From Macquaria australasica (Eukaryota > Chordata > Actinopteri > Centrarchiformes > Percichthyidae), in assembly GCA_005408345.1 (NCBI GenBank), contig SEMN01000016.1:930001-994000 (forward strand): 64,000 nucleotides of DNA, written 5' to 3'. The notes beneath the pieces were generated by a model. The model was given only the letters and a program-made list of their open reading frames with translations, ran no database searches and was not told where the DNA came from. How positions within the stretch are numbered: the first letter of the stretch is position 1; each line of letters starts with the position of its first letter. Of this stretch, positions 20,331 through 33,633 are shown piece after piece. The position numbers and the translations under genes are program-made.

Positions 20331-23077
20331 GTCCATAACATGTATTTTTAAGCGCTCTCTGGCCTCCACATACAATGTCAGAGGTCTTGCTACAGTATTA
20401 GTTTGTCCATGACCTGCACTTCCTGCTGTGCTAATAATCACTGAAATACAGCACCATTGTGTAGTGATTAAAAAGCAGGCATTGCAGACTGAAATCTCAG
20501 TGCAGATGCACTCATGCCATTCTCAAGGTTCTTTGTTAGTGGGCTGGGTGTGGAGTGGCTGAAAAGAAGTGGTCATTTGGGTGGAGATGGTGGGGTTGAT
20601 CTGGGGGGGGATTAGATTAAAGCCACATGTTTTATCTCTCTGTAAACCTCCTGAAGATGAGGGGTTTCATTGTGATTGTTTCATGAGAATAGTTTAATTA
20701 CTGTTGCTCTCGTTGTGCTGAATCACCCATTTACAGTATATTTCCACGCAATTAGAAGTGCTCTGATTTCCTAGTGATAAACTACCATCTAAACTCTCCT
20801 CACTACATGTAGTGACTTGATAGAAGGGAACATTTGGCTTCATGCGCAATGTGATGCAATAAGACTTAAGGATATTGCCACTTTGGTATGTGTGTGTGTG
20901 TGTGTTTGCATGAATAGGAATGTGCATCTTGCATGCCAAGACACAAATGTTTCTTCCTGGGTGTACAGATTTCACACAGGAAGAAGAAACAGTATTTTAT
21001 TTAGTTTCAGTGGTACGTCCTGCTCTGTTGCTTCCTTCAGAGAAGAACAAGCATTTGCAACACATCTGTAAGAAAATGTAACAGGTCTCTGAAGACCTGA
21101 TGTATGTTTGGCAGAACACCCATATATAAAAGCATATAAGAGTTAGCGCTGTATGGTGTTTACAAACCACTTCAGGTGTCATGCAGGTCAACTTTCTAAC
21201 TCTGCATGAGTCAGCAGAGTTTTGATATCTTACTGGCAGTTTAAAAATAGTGGCCTCCCATTTGGCTCTGCCACTTCACAGGCATAGATGAGATAACTAC
21301 AGCTGTGATGGAAACTAACAATGGCACTATAATAATAACTTTTACAGGCTTATAAAAGCTGTTTTTAAAATAGAACAGCTGTTGTTGGGGTTGTTGCTAT
21401 TTCCAACTTGTCATGTTTCTGGCCACATGATGAATTAAAGGCCAATATACACTCTTTTTGCTCTGGTTTTGGTCTCCACCAACTCCTGAGGGAAATATGT
21501 GGCTCTTTAGCTTCTAAATGCTCCACTATGTTCACCAGCTAGTTGCTAACTGTCTGCTGTTTAGTGCTGAGCAGGTAGAGCTGTTTTTTTTTGGGGGGGG
21601 GGGGGTTTGCTGAAAACAGCTGCCTGATAGAGCTGATAATGACATTATGAGAGCAGAGAAAGTGCACTAAAACAGTTAAATTGCTGGCCAGAAAACCAAA
21701 ACAGTGAGCTGAAAGATGCTAAACTGCTCTGTAGAGCTGAGGGGAACTGAAGAGTCAGCTGATAATTCTCTGTGGGTTCATCACTACGAGTGACCCCTTT
21801 CACTTTACAAACATTTCATCCATCGTTTATGTAAAAAAAAAAAGAGGATTATAGCAGCTTTAAGTTTAGCGTCTGTTGTAGTGTGCGCACACTCAGACCT
21901 CTGTCACCTAAACAAACAGAATATTTGCACTTGCAACAGCCGGATATTCTGTTATAGAGTTGTTTTTCCCCCCTATCTCACTGATGAACAAAGCCAGGTT
22001 GTATCCCAGAAAGTTTGTTTGGCCTGATCAGGATCAGTGTGGTCAGGGAGGGGGCTGCTGTAAATGGCGTGGCATTGCAAGCCAAAGCCAGCTCTTGGCT
22101 AGAGTGCGTCAGAGGAATTATGGGATCAAATATCATTCGTCACATACACAAACAGGAGCATAGAAAACCCTTTTGTATCTCAACTAGAGGGGAAAATTTG
22201 AGGTGAGTACTGACAGAAGGCTTGTCACTAAGCTCTTGTTTCTATAAGGCTTGGTGAAATCCCTTTGTGCCCACACAGCTACAAATATACACATCCAGTC
22301 CATGTACATGCACACAAAAATAGAGATGGCTTTTATCCAGTAAAATCCAACCCCTGTCTACATTTACAGTGCACACACCTGCAGATACAGAGATTAGCGC
22401 AAACACATGCATGCACATCCTGGCCTGTGTGTGGTGCTGTGAGTGATTGGTGTGTATTCTGATACCGTGTATCAGAAAATAGCCCCTCATGCCCAGAGAC
22501 GCACTACTCCACATAAAGCTCTCTGTCTGTGGGACTTCAAAATGTCAGTTCCCAGTCTGCCACTACAGACTACTGGAAGGAAAACTTTATTTTCCATGTT
22601 ATACTTCTGGAGTTGTGCTGGTGTGGGGCACCTGGTGAGTAATTTCTCTCAATACTACAACATTTCATAAGACATGGAACAAAAGTTGCGAGATGAATGG
22701 CACCATACACAAGCTGCCCACAATGATGCACCTTAACAATTAAAACAGTGTCAGTTTGCAACACTACCGGCTCAACCTTGAGTTTCTTTTCAGTCTCTCT
22801 GTATTTCTTCTGACATGTTGAAACAGCAGTTTTCCGTCCTTCAGTCTTTCTATATGTCTCTTTGTCTCTAATTTATTATCCTGAACTCTTTGTTGTGATA
22901 ACCTTGTTCTTCCGCCTCCATATTTTGTGCTTTAAATTTTAATGAACAAGTACAACACTGAGCTCATGACAGTTTTTCTCTAGTCAGAAAATAAAAGTGA
23001 CAGGGGATGAGTTCAGTTTTTTTTGGCTAATTTTGTTTGAATATGCTTTAACTTAGAAGCTCCTAAAAATCAACACG
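20331..23077. other. Intergenic, no gene seen
   Basis: It holds a short (TG)n run at about 20888-20905, a T/G homopolymer run at 21584-21606 and an A run near 21832. I see no exon with flanking splice sites and no named element. Confidence 0.5.
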
Positions 23078-23480
23078 TAAAGGAATAGTTCTACATTTTA
23101 GGAATTTGTTTCTAAGAGTGAGATGAGAAAATATCTTATGTCTGTGTGTTACGTACGGAGGTCTACTAACACCTCTGCATCCGACCAATTAACATGTTAT
23201 ACATGTATCTTGTTTCTTTGATCTGTAAAAAAAATGTGTGTAAGTGACAAGTTGGGGTTTTACAGGATGTTATGTGGTGGACTATTTCTTGGCTGGGAGC
23301 AGTGACTTCCTGGAGTCTTGTTGACAAATATAACATGTTCATTAGTAAAATTTAAAGCTCCTGGTAGGAAGATTTCTTTTAACCTTTGGACTAACTGTCT
23401 GCTGACTCATATTTAATGGACACATTCTTGGCAAGAATGTAAATAAACGTATTTCCAAATAAGTCAAATTATTCCTTTAA
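23078..23480. mobile_element. MITE-like element with short terminal inverted repeats
   Basis: The left end taaaggaatagtt is mirrored by the right end aattattccttta. The inside has acaggatgttatgtggtgg and agcagtgacttcctgg, words I know from a common fish non-autonomous element. It has no coding capacity. Confidence 0.6.
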
Positions 23481-23561
23481 CAGGCAGTCATGAGGCTGAT
23501 ATTGATGTTCTCATTTAACTCAAAAGCAAAATGTTGATCTCTTCCTTTAAATTCTCACATG

Positions 23562-24128
23562 CTGTGTCTCAAATCGCGAATTCCGTACTTACACTTAATG
23601 TTTTGAGTGCATAAGTGCGTTCACACTGACAAGTATGGCAAAATGCAGTGCACTATGAGTACCCGGATGATGTACTCACAACGGTCAGAAAGTTGAGTGT
23701 GGAACGCTGCACACTTCTCACCCTCAATGGTTGCCATCTTGGCTACGTAGCGGAAGGGGAGGGACCACCAACGTATGAAAATGGCGGCCACGGTTGTGAT
23801 TGTTACGGCTAAAAGTAAAAGTACGTTCATTTTTTATTCATTTTTAATATAATTGAATTAAAAAGCTGGCAGATATTTCAGCGTGCGGCAGTCACAGTAT
23901 AATGTTGGCGATAATGCTCGGCCCGTTTGCAATCCGCCATTAAAAAGAAGAAGAGGAAGATGCGGTCAAAGGTTGCGATCGTCATTTCTGGTAAGTGCAC
24001 AACAGCAGTATTCGATTTGAGACGACACTACCCTGTCAAAATTAATGCACTACACAAGTCGGTACATAGTGTACACAGTATACTGCATGTAAGTGTACTA
24101 ATGGAAGTACACGATTTGAGACACAGCG
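23562..24128. mobile_element. Non-autonomous DNA transposon with inverted ends
   Basis: The left end gctgtgtctcaaatcg is mirrored exactly by cgatttgagacacagc at the right, and inner parts rich in agtgtac words are also inverted. No target duplication is evident. Inner open frames are short and unlike transposase. Confidence 0.7.
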
Positions 24129-24863
24129 ACACTGTGGAGCTTTTATTGAAGCTTTATTCATATCTAATCTAATCCAAATTTACACTTGTGTCTTCTGCCG
24201 TACCTCGATATCAGAAATATTCTGTCTTCTAGAAACAATAGCGTTACTTTTCTCCAATACAGGACAATATAAAGAGTCTTCTTATCTGGGATTAAAAGTA
24301 TTTGTTATTCAGCGTTCATGTTCAGACTGCAGTATCTGTGGCTTCACCAAGAGACAGCGAGCTGAGATCAGGTGCTTTGCGGGGTCGTAACAGCCACAGA
24401 CACATTTCAGACGAGCCTCGGGCGAAATCTGAGCAGGCTGGCTTCGATCGACAGTCCAGTGCTAGATTCTCAGAGGTAGAGAGTCCCGTTTTTCAATCTG
24501 TGTCAGAGCTAACAGCCACACATTTATCTGCCCATTTGACCATTTGGTTTATTCGAGGAGTGCAAAAGGTGAGATTATGATCACAGAGATCTCCATGGTG
24601 ATGAGGGGCTGTGCTGTTTGCTCAGTTGGACCTGTACGGCTGAATTTACACTGGAGCTAAACGTGTGACTGATTCTTTGACCCTGTGCTAATCCAGCTGA
24701 TCTTCATGTTCACACTAAAGGCAGTGCTGTAGCTGCCAGTAAGGACACTAAGGTCTTGTCCTCAGTATTTTTTCTGGGAATCTGTGGGGTTTTGCAACCT
24801 GGGGGGCAGTTTACATTATGCAGTTAAAAACTTATACATGGTGTGTATTTTTAGTACTGTATA

Positions 24864-25300
24864 TTTAAAGGAAAAGTTTGACATTTTTGGAAATATACTT
24901 GTTTACTCTTCTGCAGAGAGTTAGATGAGAAGATTGATATCACTCTCATGTATGTTAAATATGAAGCTACTACCAGCAGCCAGCTAACTTAGCTTAGCTC
25001 AAAGACTGTAAACAGGGGAAACAGTTTTGTCTAAAGGTAACAACATCCGCCTACCAGCACCTCTAAAGCTCACTAATTAACACGTTATACCTTGTTAAGG
25101 CGGTAGTGTGATTTTCTTACCTCTGGACAGAGCCAGGCTAGCTGTTTCCCCCTGTTTCCAATCTTCACGCTACGCTAAGTTAGTCAGCTGCAGGCTGAAA
25201 CTTTATATTTACTGTACAGATATGAGAGTGGTATCAATCTTCTCATCTAACTCTCCACAAGAACGTGAATAAGTGTATTTCCCAACATGTTTCCTTTAAA
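24864..25300. mobile_element. Foldback MITE, 437 bp
   Basis: The ends tttaaagga and tcctttaaa are inverted. Inside, 24919-24949 and 25222-25252 are 31-base arms complementary at all but one position, and further inverted blocks with agcttagct words lie between. It is a non-coding foldback element. A shorter copy is at 33232-33395. Confidence 0.75.
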
Positions 25301-25685
25301 AATGATTCCTTTTAGTCCCACAAAATCTCTCAAAATTCTCCACCAGAATTTTATTTATATTAGAAAATAAAACAGAAACATTTTATTTTATGGTTGCATT
25401 TCCTAATAATTTCCTGCCAATAACTATGTAATGTCCTATTGATAACAGGAAACACAGAGAAAAATGTGTTAGTTTTGAGTTAATAAGCAGTTGTTGAATT
25501 TCTTTGAAATAACTTCCCCATTTAAATAAGCAATCAAAAACATGCAGGGATATAATTGAACGGCTACCTTAATAAATAAAATCCAAATGATTAAAAATGT
25601 CTTTTTGGTGTCTGTGAGTGCAGGGTGTTTCGGCGGACTTCGACTCATGAACGCAGTTGTTCTAAAATCCTTTCTGCAGGTACAA

Positions 25686-25985
25686 AATCAGAGGCTGAGT
25701 TGGAACTGCATTGTGCTGCTGTATGTTCTCTTTCCTCCTGCTCCACCCCCCCCCCCCGAGGAAGATGACCACCCACCTAGAGTCTGGTTCTGCTCGAGGT
25801 TTCTACCTGTTCAAAGGGAGTTTTTCCTTGCCACTGTCGCATAGTGCTTGCTCATGGTGGGAACTGTTGGGTCTCTGTAAATATAAAGAGTCGGTCTAGA
25901 CTTGCTCTACTCGAAAAAGTGCCCTGAGATAACTTTGTTATGATATGGCGCTATATAAATAAAACTGAATTGAATTGAATTGAAA
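25686..25985 (+). mobile_element. Retrotransposon 3' tail with (TGAAT)n end
   Basis: The segment has gagtctggttctgctcgagg, tttttccttgccactgtcgc and ggcgctatataaataaaact, followed by a tgaat tandem end. It is a very common fish repeat, and the tandem 3' end fits a non-LTR retrotransposon or a SINE that borrows its tail. A C run at 25747-25759 lies inside. Confidence 0.7.
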
Positions 25986-27782
25986 TCCAGTCGAATCTTA
26001 GATAAACTGTTTTTTTTATTTTACTGACTGATAATGCTAAATGGAAGAAAAGAGCTTTTTTTCAATAACTAGGTCCATCCATCCATTCTCTATTCCTGCT
26101 TATTGCTATTCAAGGTCACAGGGAGCTGGAGGAAGGGCTAATATACCGATGTACACGACATTCACATTCAGACATTTAAAGTTTCCACTTTAGATGACAT
26201 GTCCTTGGACTGACTGCACTTTACCCCTGGCAACAGATTTTCATTTAATGCCACAATGAGTGGGGTTCAAGGTTTTAGGAAATACAGAGACTTTTGTGAC
26301 TTTACTGAGTTCCAACGGAAACTACATGGGCCTACGTGGGCCAAACAGATATATTGGTGCATGAGTGTTTTGTGTCTTTTGTGCAGAAAGCTGATGTCAG
26401 TTTCAACCCACTCCCTGTCCGCCAGTCTGTCTGGTCTCCTGTGAATCACCAGCTTGGATCTGAACCATACACGAGCTAAATTAGCACATCATGACCAAAT
26501 TTTCTGGAGCTGTGAGTCTGTCAACAAACTGCTTTGCCTGACCTGTTGTTTGTTGTGGTTTATGATAATAATACTTTTAGAGGCACAGCACTGCAAACAT
26601 TCTGGGGAGACTTGACCCATTGTTTACTTTATGAAAAATATCTACATTAACGGACCTCCAGTCAAATGCAATTCTCCACTTTGGTTTATTTGTTGTGTTC
26701 CTTCCTCTGCACATTTTCCATTTTCATTAGCATTTATCCTCCATAAGCACTCTCTCTCTCTCCATTCCTGTTCCTCTCGCACTAATTCACCCTCACCAGG
26801 TTCATTTTCATTATGTGCTGTTTTCTTTTTTGCGGTAACCTATTTTGTTAAGAAACATGAAAACACGCAGAAATGCACGCACGCACGCACACACACACAC
26901 ACACGCACGCACGCACGCACACACACACACTGACTGAGTGCTCCTTGCTGGATCTGTGTAGATCATTGGAAAGGTCAAGCTGCACTGATGTGGCAGGAAT
27001 AGAAAGCTGGAAAACAAACAAGGCTGGACAAACAAGACTTTCAGAAACACAAGTTGAACTAATATACTGACATTAGTATGAATGAACAATACACTTGTTA
27101 AACTGTTTTTTTTTTTAAATCCCACTTTTGTTAACTAGCAAAGTTTTTCATTTAGTAAGCTGAGATGTCTGCTCTAACCCCCATGGCAAGCTGTAATGAA
27201 TATGCAGCTTAATTAGAAAGAAAATAAACAAAACTGTCGATTATTATTGGCTTCGGGCTGCAAATAAACAACTCAAACCACATTTACAAGCCAGGGTTTG
27301 CTCGGAAAACATCTGAATGGAAAATCAACAAAACAGTATGGGTGATTCTGTGGCCCCAGCCGGGGGAGTTTGATTCAGTAAGAGCAGGTGGAATGCTTTC
27401 ATTCAGAAAAACACTAAGAAATTTTGCTTCAGTACGTTCAAATGACACTTCCCTGCCAGGCTTTATGACCTCAGAGCTTTCATTTAGAAAAACAGGAGCG
27501 TTTGAATTGCTCAAGGTGCCAAACTGATGCTTTCTCCACTGCTGAGAGGATGCAGTGAGACATTAAGGTAGAGAAACAGGGGTATGACTCAAACATAGAG
27601 CGCCTGGATGTTATTGCCTGTTGTTTGACTGATGCAGACTGCTTCAGCGTTGAGTGGGCATACCAACTCATTCACAGGCACAAGTGGGTGGTTGGGGAGT
27701 TGTGGGCATTAAGAGGAAATGTGAGACTCCCAGTGGCTTGATATGAAACCAAACTCGCATTTCTACACCTTTATGCTCTCTT
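25986..27782. other. Intergenic, no gene seen
   Basis: It contains a fragment with tccatccatccattctctat at about 26075, a common fish repeat start, and a mixed (AC)n/(GC) microsatellite at 26872-26931. Nothing else is recognised. Confidence 0.5.
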
Positions 27783-27965
27783 CAGGCTGTGGCTCAGGAG
27801 GTAGAGCGGGTTGTCCATTAATCCCAGGGTTGGTGGTTCGAGCCGGCTCTTCCTGTCCACAAGTTGAAGTGTCCTTGGGCAAGACACTGAACCCTGAGTT
27901 TCTCCCGATGGAGGACAGCACCTTGCCCTGGTTGAAAAAGCATTATATAAGTGAAGTCCATTTAC
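27783..27965 (+). mobile_element. tRNA-derived SINE
   Basis: It starts with ctgtggctcaggaggtag, an A-box-like start, and has a B box ggttcgagcc about 55 bases later. It continues with cttgggcaagacactgaacc, a body seen in many percomorph SINEs. Confidence 0.75.
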
Positions 27966-29960
27966 CATTCACTTTCCCTGCCTGTCAATCAGAATTCCTC
28001 CAAGACATTCAGAAAACAATCTTACCAGCATTTAGTGCTCTCATACGTACAGTTTTACAGTAAGAGTTTGTTTGGTGGTTGTTTGGTACAGGTTCTGGTC
28101 CTTAGTGTGTACTAGGATTAGACCAATGTAAGTTTATACATGATAATTCTTTAAAATTGACGTTTCTTGATTTTTTTTTAATATATACCTACTCCAAAAC
28201 CATAACATAAAACAAAATGTGTATTGCATTTGTAACAACACATTTTGCCTTTTCTTTTGATCAGTCCATCCCTGCATTATATCCCATCTAGAGCTGCTGT
28301 TTTATAGGCGCTAATGAGTTTAATTTACAGTAACTGATACATTTAATTTAATTTAATTTAATGAAGACATGAGTGGAGAATTGCATTCATTCAGGCAGAG
28401 CACTGAAGTTGCACTTGCATAAGTTGATTGGCATCAGTTTCTTCATTCATGCTTCACCGTCAGCCTTCATCAGTTGCTTGGCAACCAGCTGAGTAGCCTT
28501 AATAACTTTACACTATCACCCCTCTGATACAATCATGTAGCTCCCTCCAACACCCCAACCTCTGTATTGTTGACTTATGTTCTAATGGTCATGTGTTTTC
28601 CACCAAATCCAACTTTTTAACCGTGTGCTATAAATAATCAACTCCTTGATGTCTCTGACTGTATGACATTATGTGTCTGTCCCCCACGTTTAAAGTGCAG
28701 TTCAAATTTCGAAAGTGGCAGCCCCAGTCTGAGGAGTTATTGCTTAGCATGTCCATTGGTAAAAGCCTCACAGATGTTTTGAAGCTTTTTTTGTTGCCTC
28801 CTCAGCAAACTTGATCACTCTTGTATTGGTTGTATTTGAAGACCCCTAATTTGCATGTTTCTAAACAATGTGCTACTGTGTGTAATATTGATCAGTGATC
28901 CCAATTAAGATGGACACATTTTCTGTTTCATTCAGTGTGACTGAATCCATTTGAAATTTCAAAATACTATTGTGAAACATCTAAAACACTGTAAATTGGA
29001 GGCAAATTTGGGATTTTGGAGAGCCCAAGCTTGGTTCTCTGAGACACATGTCTCCCTCTGGATCATCTAAAGCAGCAGGAAGGAACAAAAGTTAAAATTG
29101 CTCACAATTTCTTCTAAAACCCTGATTGGATTCAAAGCAGTCACAAAATAATATCAAGGTGATAGCGGTACTAACACAGCCTCTGTGTTATCTGCCACCA
29201 GATGACAGTCCCCTACTCGACGTCCTAACTATTGGGGGGGATGTCTCACTAGGTTTTAGATAATAAAATCTGATGACGCACGTGTTTGGCATTGGGGCAC
29301 TTTCTCTCTTTCAGCCTTTCTCTCTCTAATTCTTTCCATGTTTGTTTTTTCCCTGGGAAGATGGAAAGAAGAGAGGTACTCCCTTATAATTTTACTTGTC
29401 TCTCAATGGAGAAAGTGAGAGGGAAGCTATGTGAGTGTCTGTAACCTACTTACAGTTCAATATAAGAGTTTGTGGTGGAGATTGTATCCCAGGGAGAGAC
29501 TGTGACTGTGGTTTTATGAGTGACTCCATCATGCTTTGATGATGCGGTTACAGCAGTGCAGAGAACAAGCTGAGAGTCATTGTAGTGCTGTCATTTCATC
29601 ACATCATCGTGCACACACTGCTGCAGATTGTGGGCTGATTTGTGTTTAGTCAGAGTGTATGTAAGACATACAGAGATGGAGAAAGAAAGAAAGAACCACA
29701 AGATGAATAAGAAATGCTCATCTCTCCCCACAGGCTCTTTGCTTTGGTCTCTGATATTAAGCGTTGAACCCCACAAACCTTCATCTTTAAGCCTCGCTGG
29801 AGTCACTACCAGATGTTATCTTTGTGTCTGTTCCTTGTGTTTTCTAGGCCAGTTTTTGTGCAAGGTGATAAGTATTGTCACTAATAAGAGCCATTAAATC
29901 TATTAGCCGCAGCTGTCTCGTTAACTCCTGTGAGCCCTGAGGGTTGCACACTCAGGCTGT
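27966..29960. other. Intergenic, no gene seen
   Basis: AT-rich with a (TTTAA)n-like run at about 28333-28362. No exon or named element is recognised. Confidence 0.5.
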
Positions 29961-29964
29961 TTTT

Positions 29965-30067
<103 letters not shown>

Positions 30068-30180
30068 CGGTTGGGTGGGTTTATTGCATCATAAGTGTGC
30101 ACATAACCCCAATTCAGCTCAAGCAAACCTCCATAAGAGAAGCAGAAAGGGAGGCCAGAAGAAGGGAAGGACAAGTAAAG

Positions 30181-30436
30181 TAGGGCTGCAACTAATGATT
30201 ATTTTCAATGTTAATTCATTTCCTGATTGTTTTTTCAATGAATTAAGCAATGATTTAGTTTATAAAATGCCCCAAAACTCAAAGATATTTAATTTACAAC
30301 GATATAAAATGCACAGAAAAGCAGAAAATCCTCACATTCATGCAGCTGAAACCAGTGAACGTTTGCCATTTTTGCTTGATAAATGACTTAAAGATTAGTT
30401 GATTAATTCATTAATCAACTAATCTTCTGGACAAAG
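30181..30436. mobile_element. Palindromic MITE-like repeat
   Basis: It opens with tagggctgcaactaatgatt, the start of a common fish repeat. Its right end has a perfect 16-base inverted repeat (30391-30406 with 30411-30426). Related copies lie at 51570-51905 and, inverted and more worn, near 61860-62220. Confidence 0.65.
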
Positions 30437-31040
30437 AGCACTCTGGATTGAAAGATAAGAGGGAAGGAGAGAGAAGGCAAAATGTATGAAAGGTGTTGTG
30501 CTTTGCTGCAAATACAGTAAAAAAATGTCAGTAAATCTGGACAGTCTAATATTTTGTTGCCATTTGGTGGTTTGGACACATGCTACCTTGACTCATTCTC
30601 TTTTTTCCCCCTCTGCTTTTCCCTCTTGGACACTTTCTCCGTCTGTCTCTTCTGTCATGGGACTTGATGTTTGGCAGGTGCTGTGTCTCGTGCAGCACTG
30701 CAATTGGAAATCTTTTCTCTTAATTCAATAAACAGCCACTCAACAGTGGAAAAGTACCATATCTACCATTTTTCCTTACTTTTGATCAAATGAGTATCCC
30801 AACAGACAAACAAAATGAGTTGAGCAGAAGAAAAATCCAAATTAAACAGTGCAAAGTGAATGCATAGACTGTCTGGTGAATGTAATTATAATAAAAACGT
30901 ATCAAATGACAATGTGAAAACAATGTGACAATGTTAAAGGGTTCGCTTGTAGTGGTGAACCTACAGAGAATTTTCACCTGAATCTGCAGCTCCGCTCAGC
31001 TTTCCGGAGCTTCATATTGAGTTTCAGCTCATTGTTTCTC
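30437..31040. other. Intergenic, no gene seen
   Basis: AT-rich; no exon or named element is recognised. Confidence 0.5.
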
Positions 31041-32010
31041 TCAAGTCAAGTCAGTTTTATTTATATAGGCCAAATACCACAAATAGCATATTTGCCTTAA
31101 GGGGCTTTACAATCTGTACAGCATATGACACCGTTGATTCAGATGAGGAAAAACTCCCTGCAAAAAACCTTTAACGGGGGGAAAAATGGAAGAAACCTCA
31201 GGAATAGATGAGCAGGATGACAAAATTATAGACAGAACATATATGAAGAATATGGATCCTGAAGGATGTTGAGCTACTTCAGGTGTCGCTAAACAGACAC
31301 ACAGAGGGAGAGAGAGAGAGAGAGAGAGACAAGAGGAGAGGCTGAATTTCCTGGAGGACGAAGATCCAGATCCAAAACATCTGGACAGCCAGGGGAGAGA
31401 GAGAGGTCCCAGGACGGCTGATGGTCCAGCACAGAGAAGCCAGAGAGGAAAGAGAGGACAAGGAGGAGAAACTAGAGAGAGAGAGAGAAAGAGAGCGATA
31501 AGCACACAGCTGTACTCAGGGTTCATACAGCTTTTTAAGAGTAAAATTCAAGCACTTTTCCAGCACTTTCAAGGTACCTAAACCAAAAATTTCCAGACTC
31601 TATAAGCCTTTATCATCACATCTAAAGCATATTCCTAACCTTGAAAACATAACGGTTAAAATGAAGTGTTTTCCAAACTTTCAAGACTTTGTACGAACCC
31701 TGTGTACTGTGGGACACAAACAAACAAACGGAGGGTTAGAGAGATGCAGTGCTTTTTCAGAAAGATTACAGTATTCTCGTCTGCAGGACAAACATGGACT
31801 AAAGGTTGTAGGCTTAGTAGATTCATTGAGACTGAGACAGACCTGCCGGACGGATAATGTTAACAGGTACAAGGGAATCAAAAATAAGCAGTTAAGTGAA
31901 AGTTAAGGTGAAAAGATATGTTTTTAAGTATGGATTTAAAGGCCCCCAACAGAGTCACACTGTCTAATGTCAACAGGGAGGTTTTTCATTAGGTTGTATT
32001 TAAGGAGATC
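31041..32010 (+). mobile_element. Interspersed repeat (retrotransposon-like), interrupted by a MITE
   Basis: It starts caagtcagttttatttatat and includes ggggctttacaatctgtacag and aagaaacctcagga. A second copy begins at 54368 in the same orientation with the same block order. It contains a purine-rich (GA)n tract at 31305-31330. The copy is split at 31517-31702 by a small transposon and resumes to about 32010. Confidence 0.65.
31517..31702 (+). mobile_element. 186-bp MITE with 6-bp target duplication
   Basis: The ends cagggttc and gaaccctg are perfect inverted repeats. The element is flanked on both sides by tgtact (31511-31516 and 31703-31708). It is non-coding. A second copy is at 57825-58093, inside a lepr intron. 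Confidence 0.8.
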
Positions 32011-33231
32011 AGACAGGTATAAAGGGGCTTGTCCATTTACAATTTTGTACTAATTAAGTGCTCTCAACACACAGAAACTCAAATTCAGACTTTAAACCAT
32101 CTCTTCAGAAACCTGTCAACTGCCTAAATGTAGTCCACAACCGATGCCCTGAATGTAACCTATTAGCTAACGTGGTCACATGACCAGTAGGTGGAACTGG
32201 GTCCAGTTTGTACTTTTGTCACGTAACTGCTTTGTTTGCGCTTATTTCACAAAATCTTATGAGACAGTTTTTGGATCCCATTGTCAGTTCACAGCATGCA
32301 GACGTCAGCAGGTTTAATTGTTCTCTGTTATGGGTCCAAGGTATCAGCCTGTTTTATGTGATATTAACTGCATTAACCAGAGCTCTTGAGACATGCAGGG
32401 TCAGCTTGTATTTCAGCAGGCGTAGCTTTTGCGGAGACATGTGATACAGCTGTGCTCTGGAAAAGACATCACGCTGAAACTTTGTCAGCACACACCACTG
32501 CTTACATGATGATGAAGCTAATGCATGACATTAACAGGCGTGTGCACTCAGACTGAAGCTCAAACTCAGTGATTATGTCTTTCAAATAAAAACAAAACAA
32601 AACGAAGGGTGAGACGAGAAAAGCTTCTGGGAACAGGCAGAAGCGTTAGTTTGGTCCACGTTCATGTTTTCCTCTGCTCAACATGACTCTGAACACTCCT
32701 ACAGTGTGGCTGCTGCTGTTGCATTTCTCAGTAACAAGGATATTCATAGTGTGACCCTGGGCATAATGCCAATGGAAATAAGGATGTCCAGTACATGGAC
32801 CTTCCACAAACATGAAGACACAGAGCTTGATAATACAAAAATTCTAGCTATGAACGGGAAACACAATTAGATAAGCAAGGCCAGATAGGGAAATATATTC
32901 CAGTGAACATGAACTGAAAATCTCTCTACAGGGGAACAATAACAGAGCTTGAAGAGCTGCAAAGCTTGTTTTGAGTCAGTGAACTTGTGTAACTTCAATC
33001 TAGAGGAAAATAGTGTTCAGATCACAAAATGATATGTGCAGGAGGGTGTGGTCAAAAAGTTATTTTTTATTTCTCAATATCACATATGATATATTGATTT
33101 ATGTACTGTACATGTTGTGCTTCACTTTACGTATTAGAGAAGAGTGAAATGAACGTACAAAAAGTCTCCTAAGACCAGAACATTTGCGTTTACCTATACG
33201 TCCAACTAGCAATTGTGTACCTAACTTTCTT
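32011..33231. other. Intergenic, no gene seen
   Basis: No exon-like or RNA-like signal and no recognisable element. Confidence 0.5.
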
Positions 33232-33395
33232 TTTACTTTTGGACAGAGCCAGGCTAGCTGTTTCCCCCTGTTTTCAGTCTTTATGCTAAGCTAAGCTAAC
33301 TGGCTGCAGCCTCATAATTACCGTACAGTCATTACAGCTGTATCAATCTTCTCATCTAATCAAGAAATCAAATAAGCGAATTTCCCACTAACACA
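33232..33395. mobile_element. Partial foldback MITE copy
   Basis: It carries ggacagagccaggctagctg and atcaatcttctcatctaat, matching the right half of the element at 24864-25300. Confidence 0.65.
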
Positions 33396-33633
33396 CACCT
33401 AAAATCAGTGCCCATGACTTCCGTGGTAATTCCTGCAGAGCACGCTCTCTAACAATGGCCCTTCATCTGACCTTATTTTCCACCTTATTTCCTCCCTTTC
33501 GCAGAGGAGGTGATAGAAAGATATGAGCTTATTATGTAACACCAAGTCACATTGCATCCTTCAGTGATCAAAGAGATTTAATCTGCATGTGAGACAGGGT
33601 GCTGGCAGGGGAATCACAATGCAGCAGAATCAT

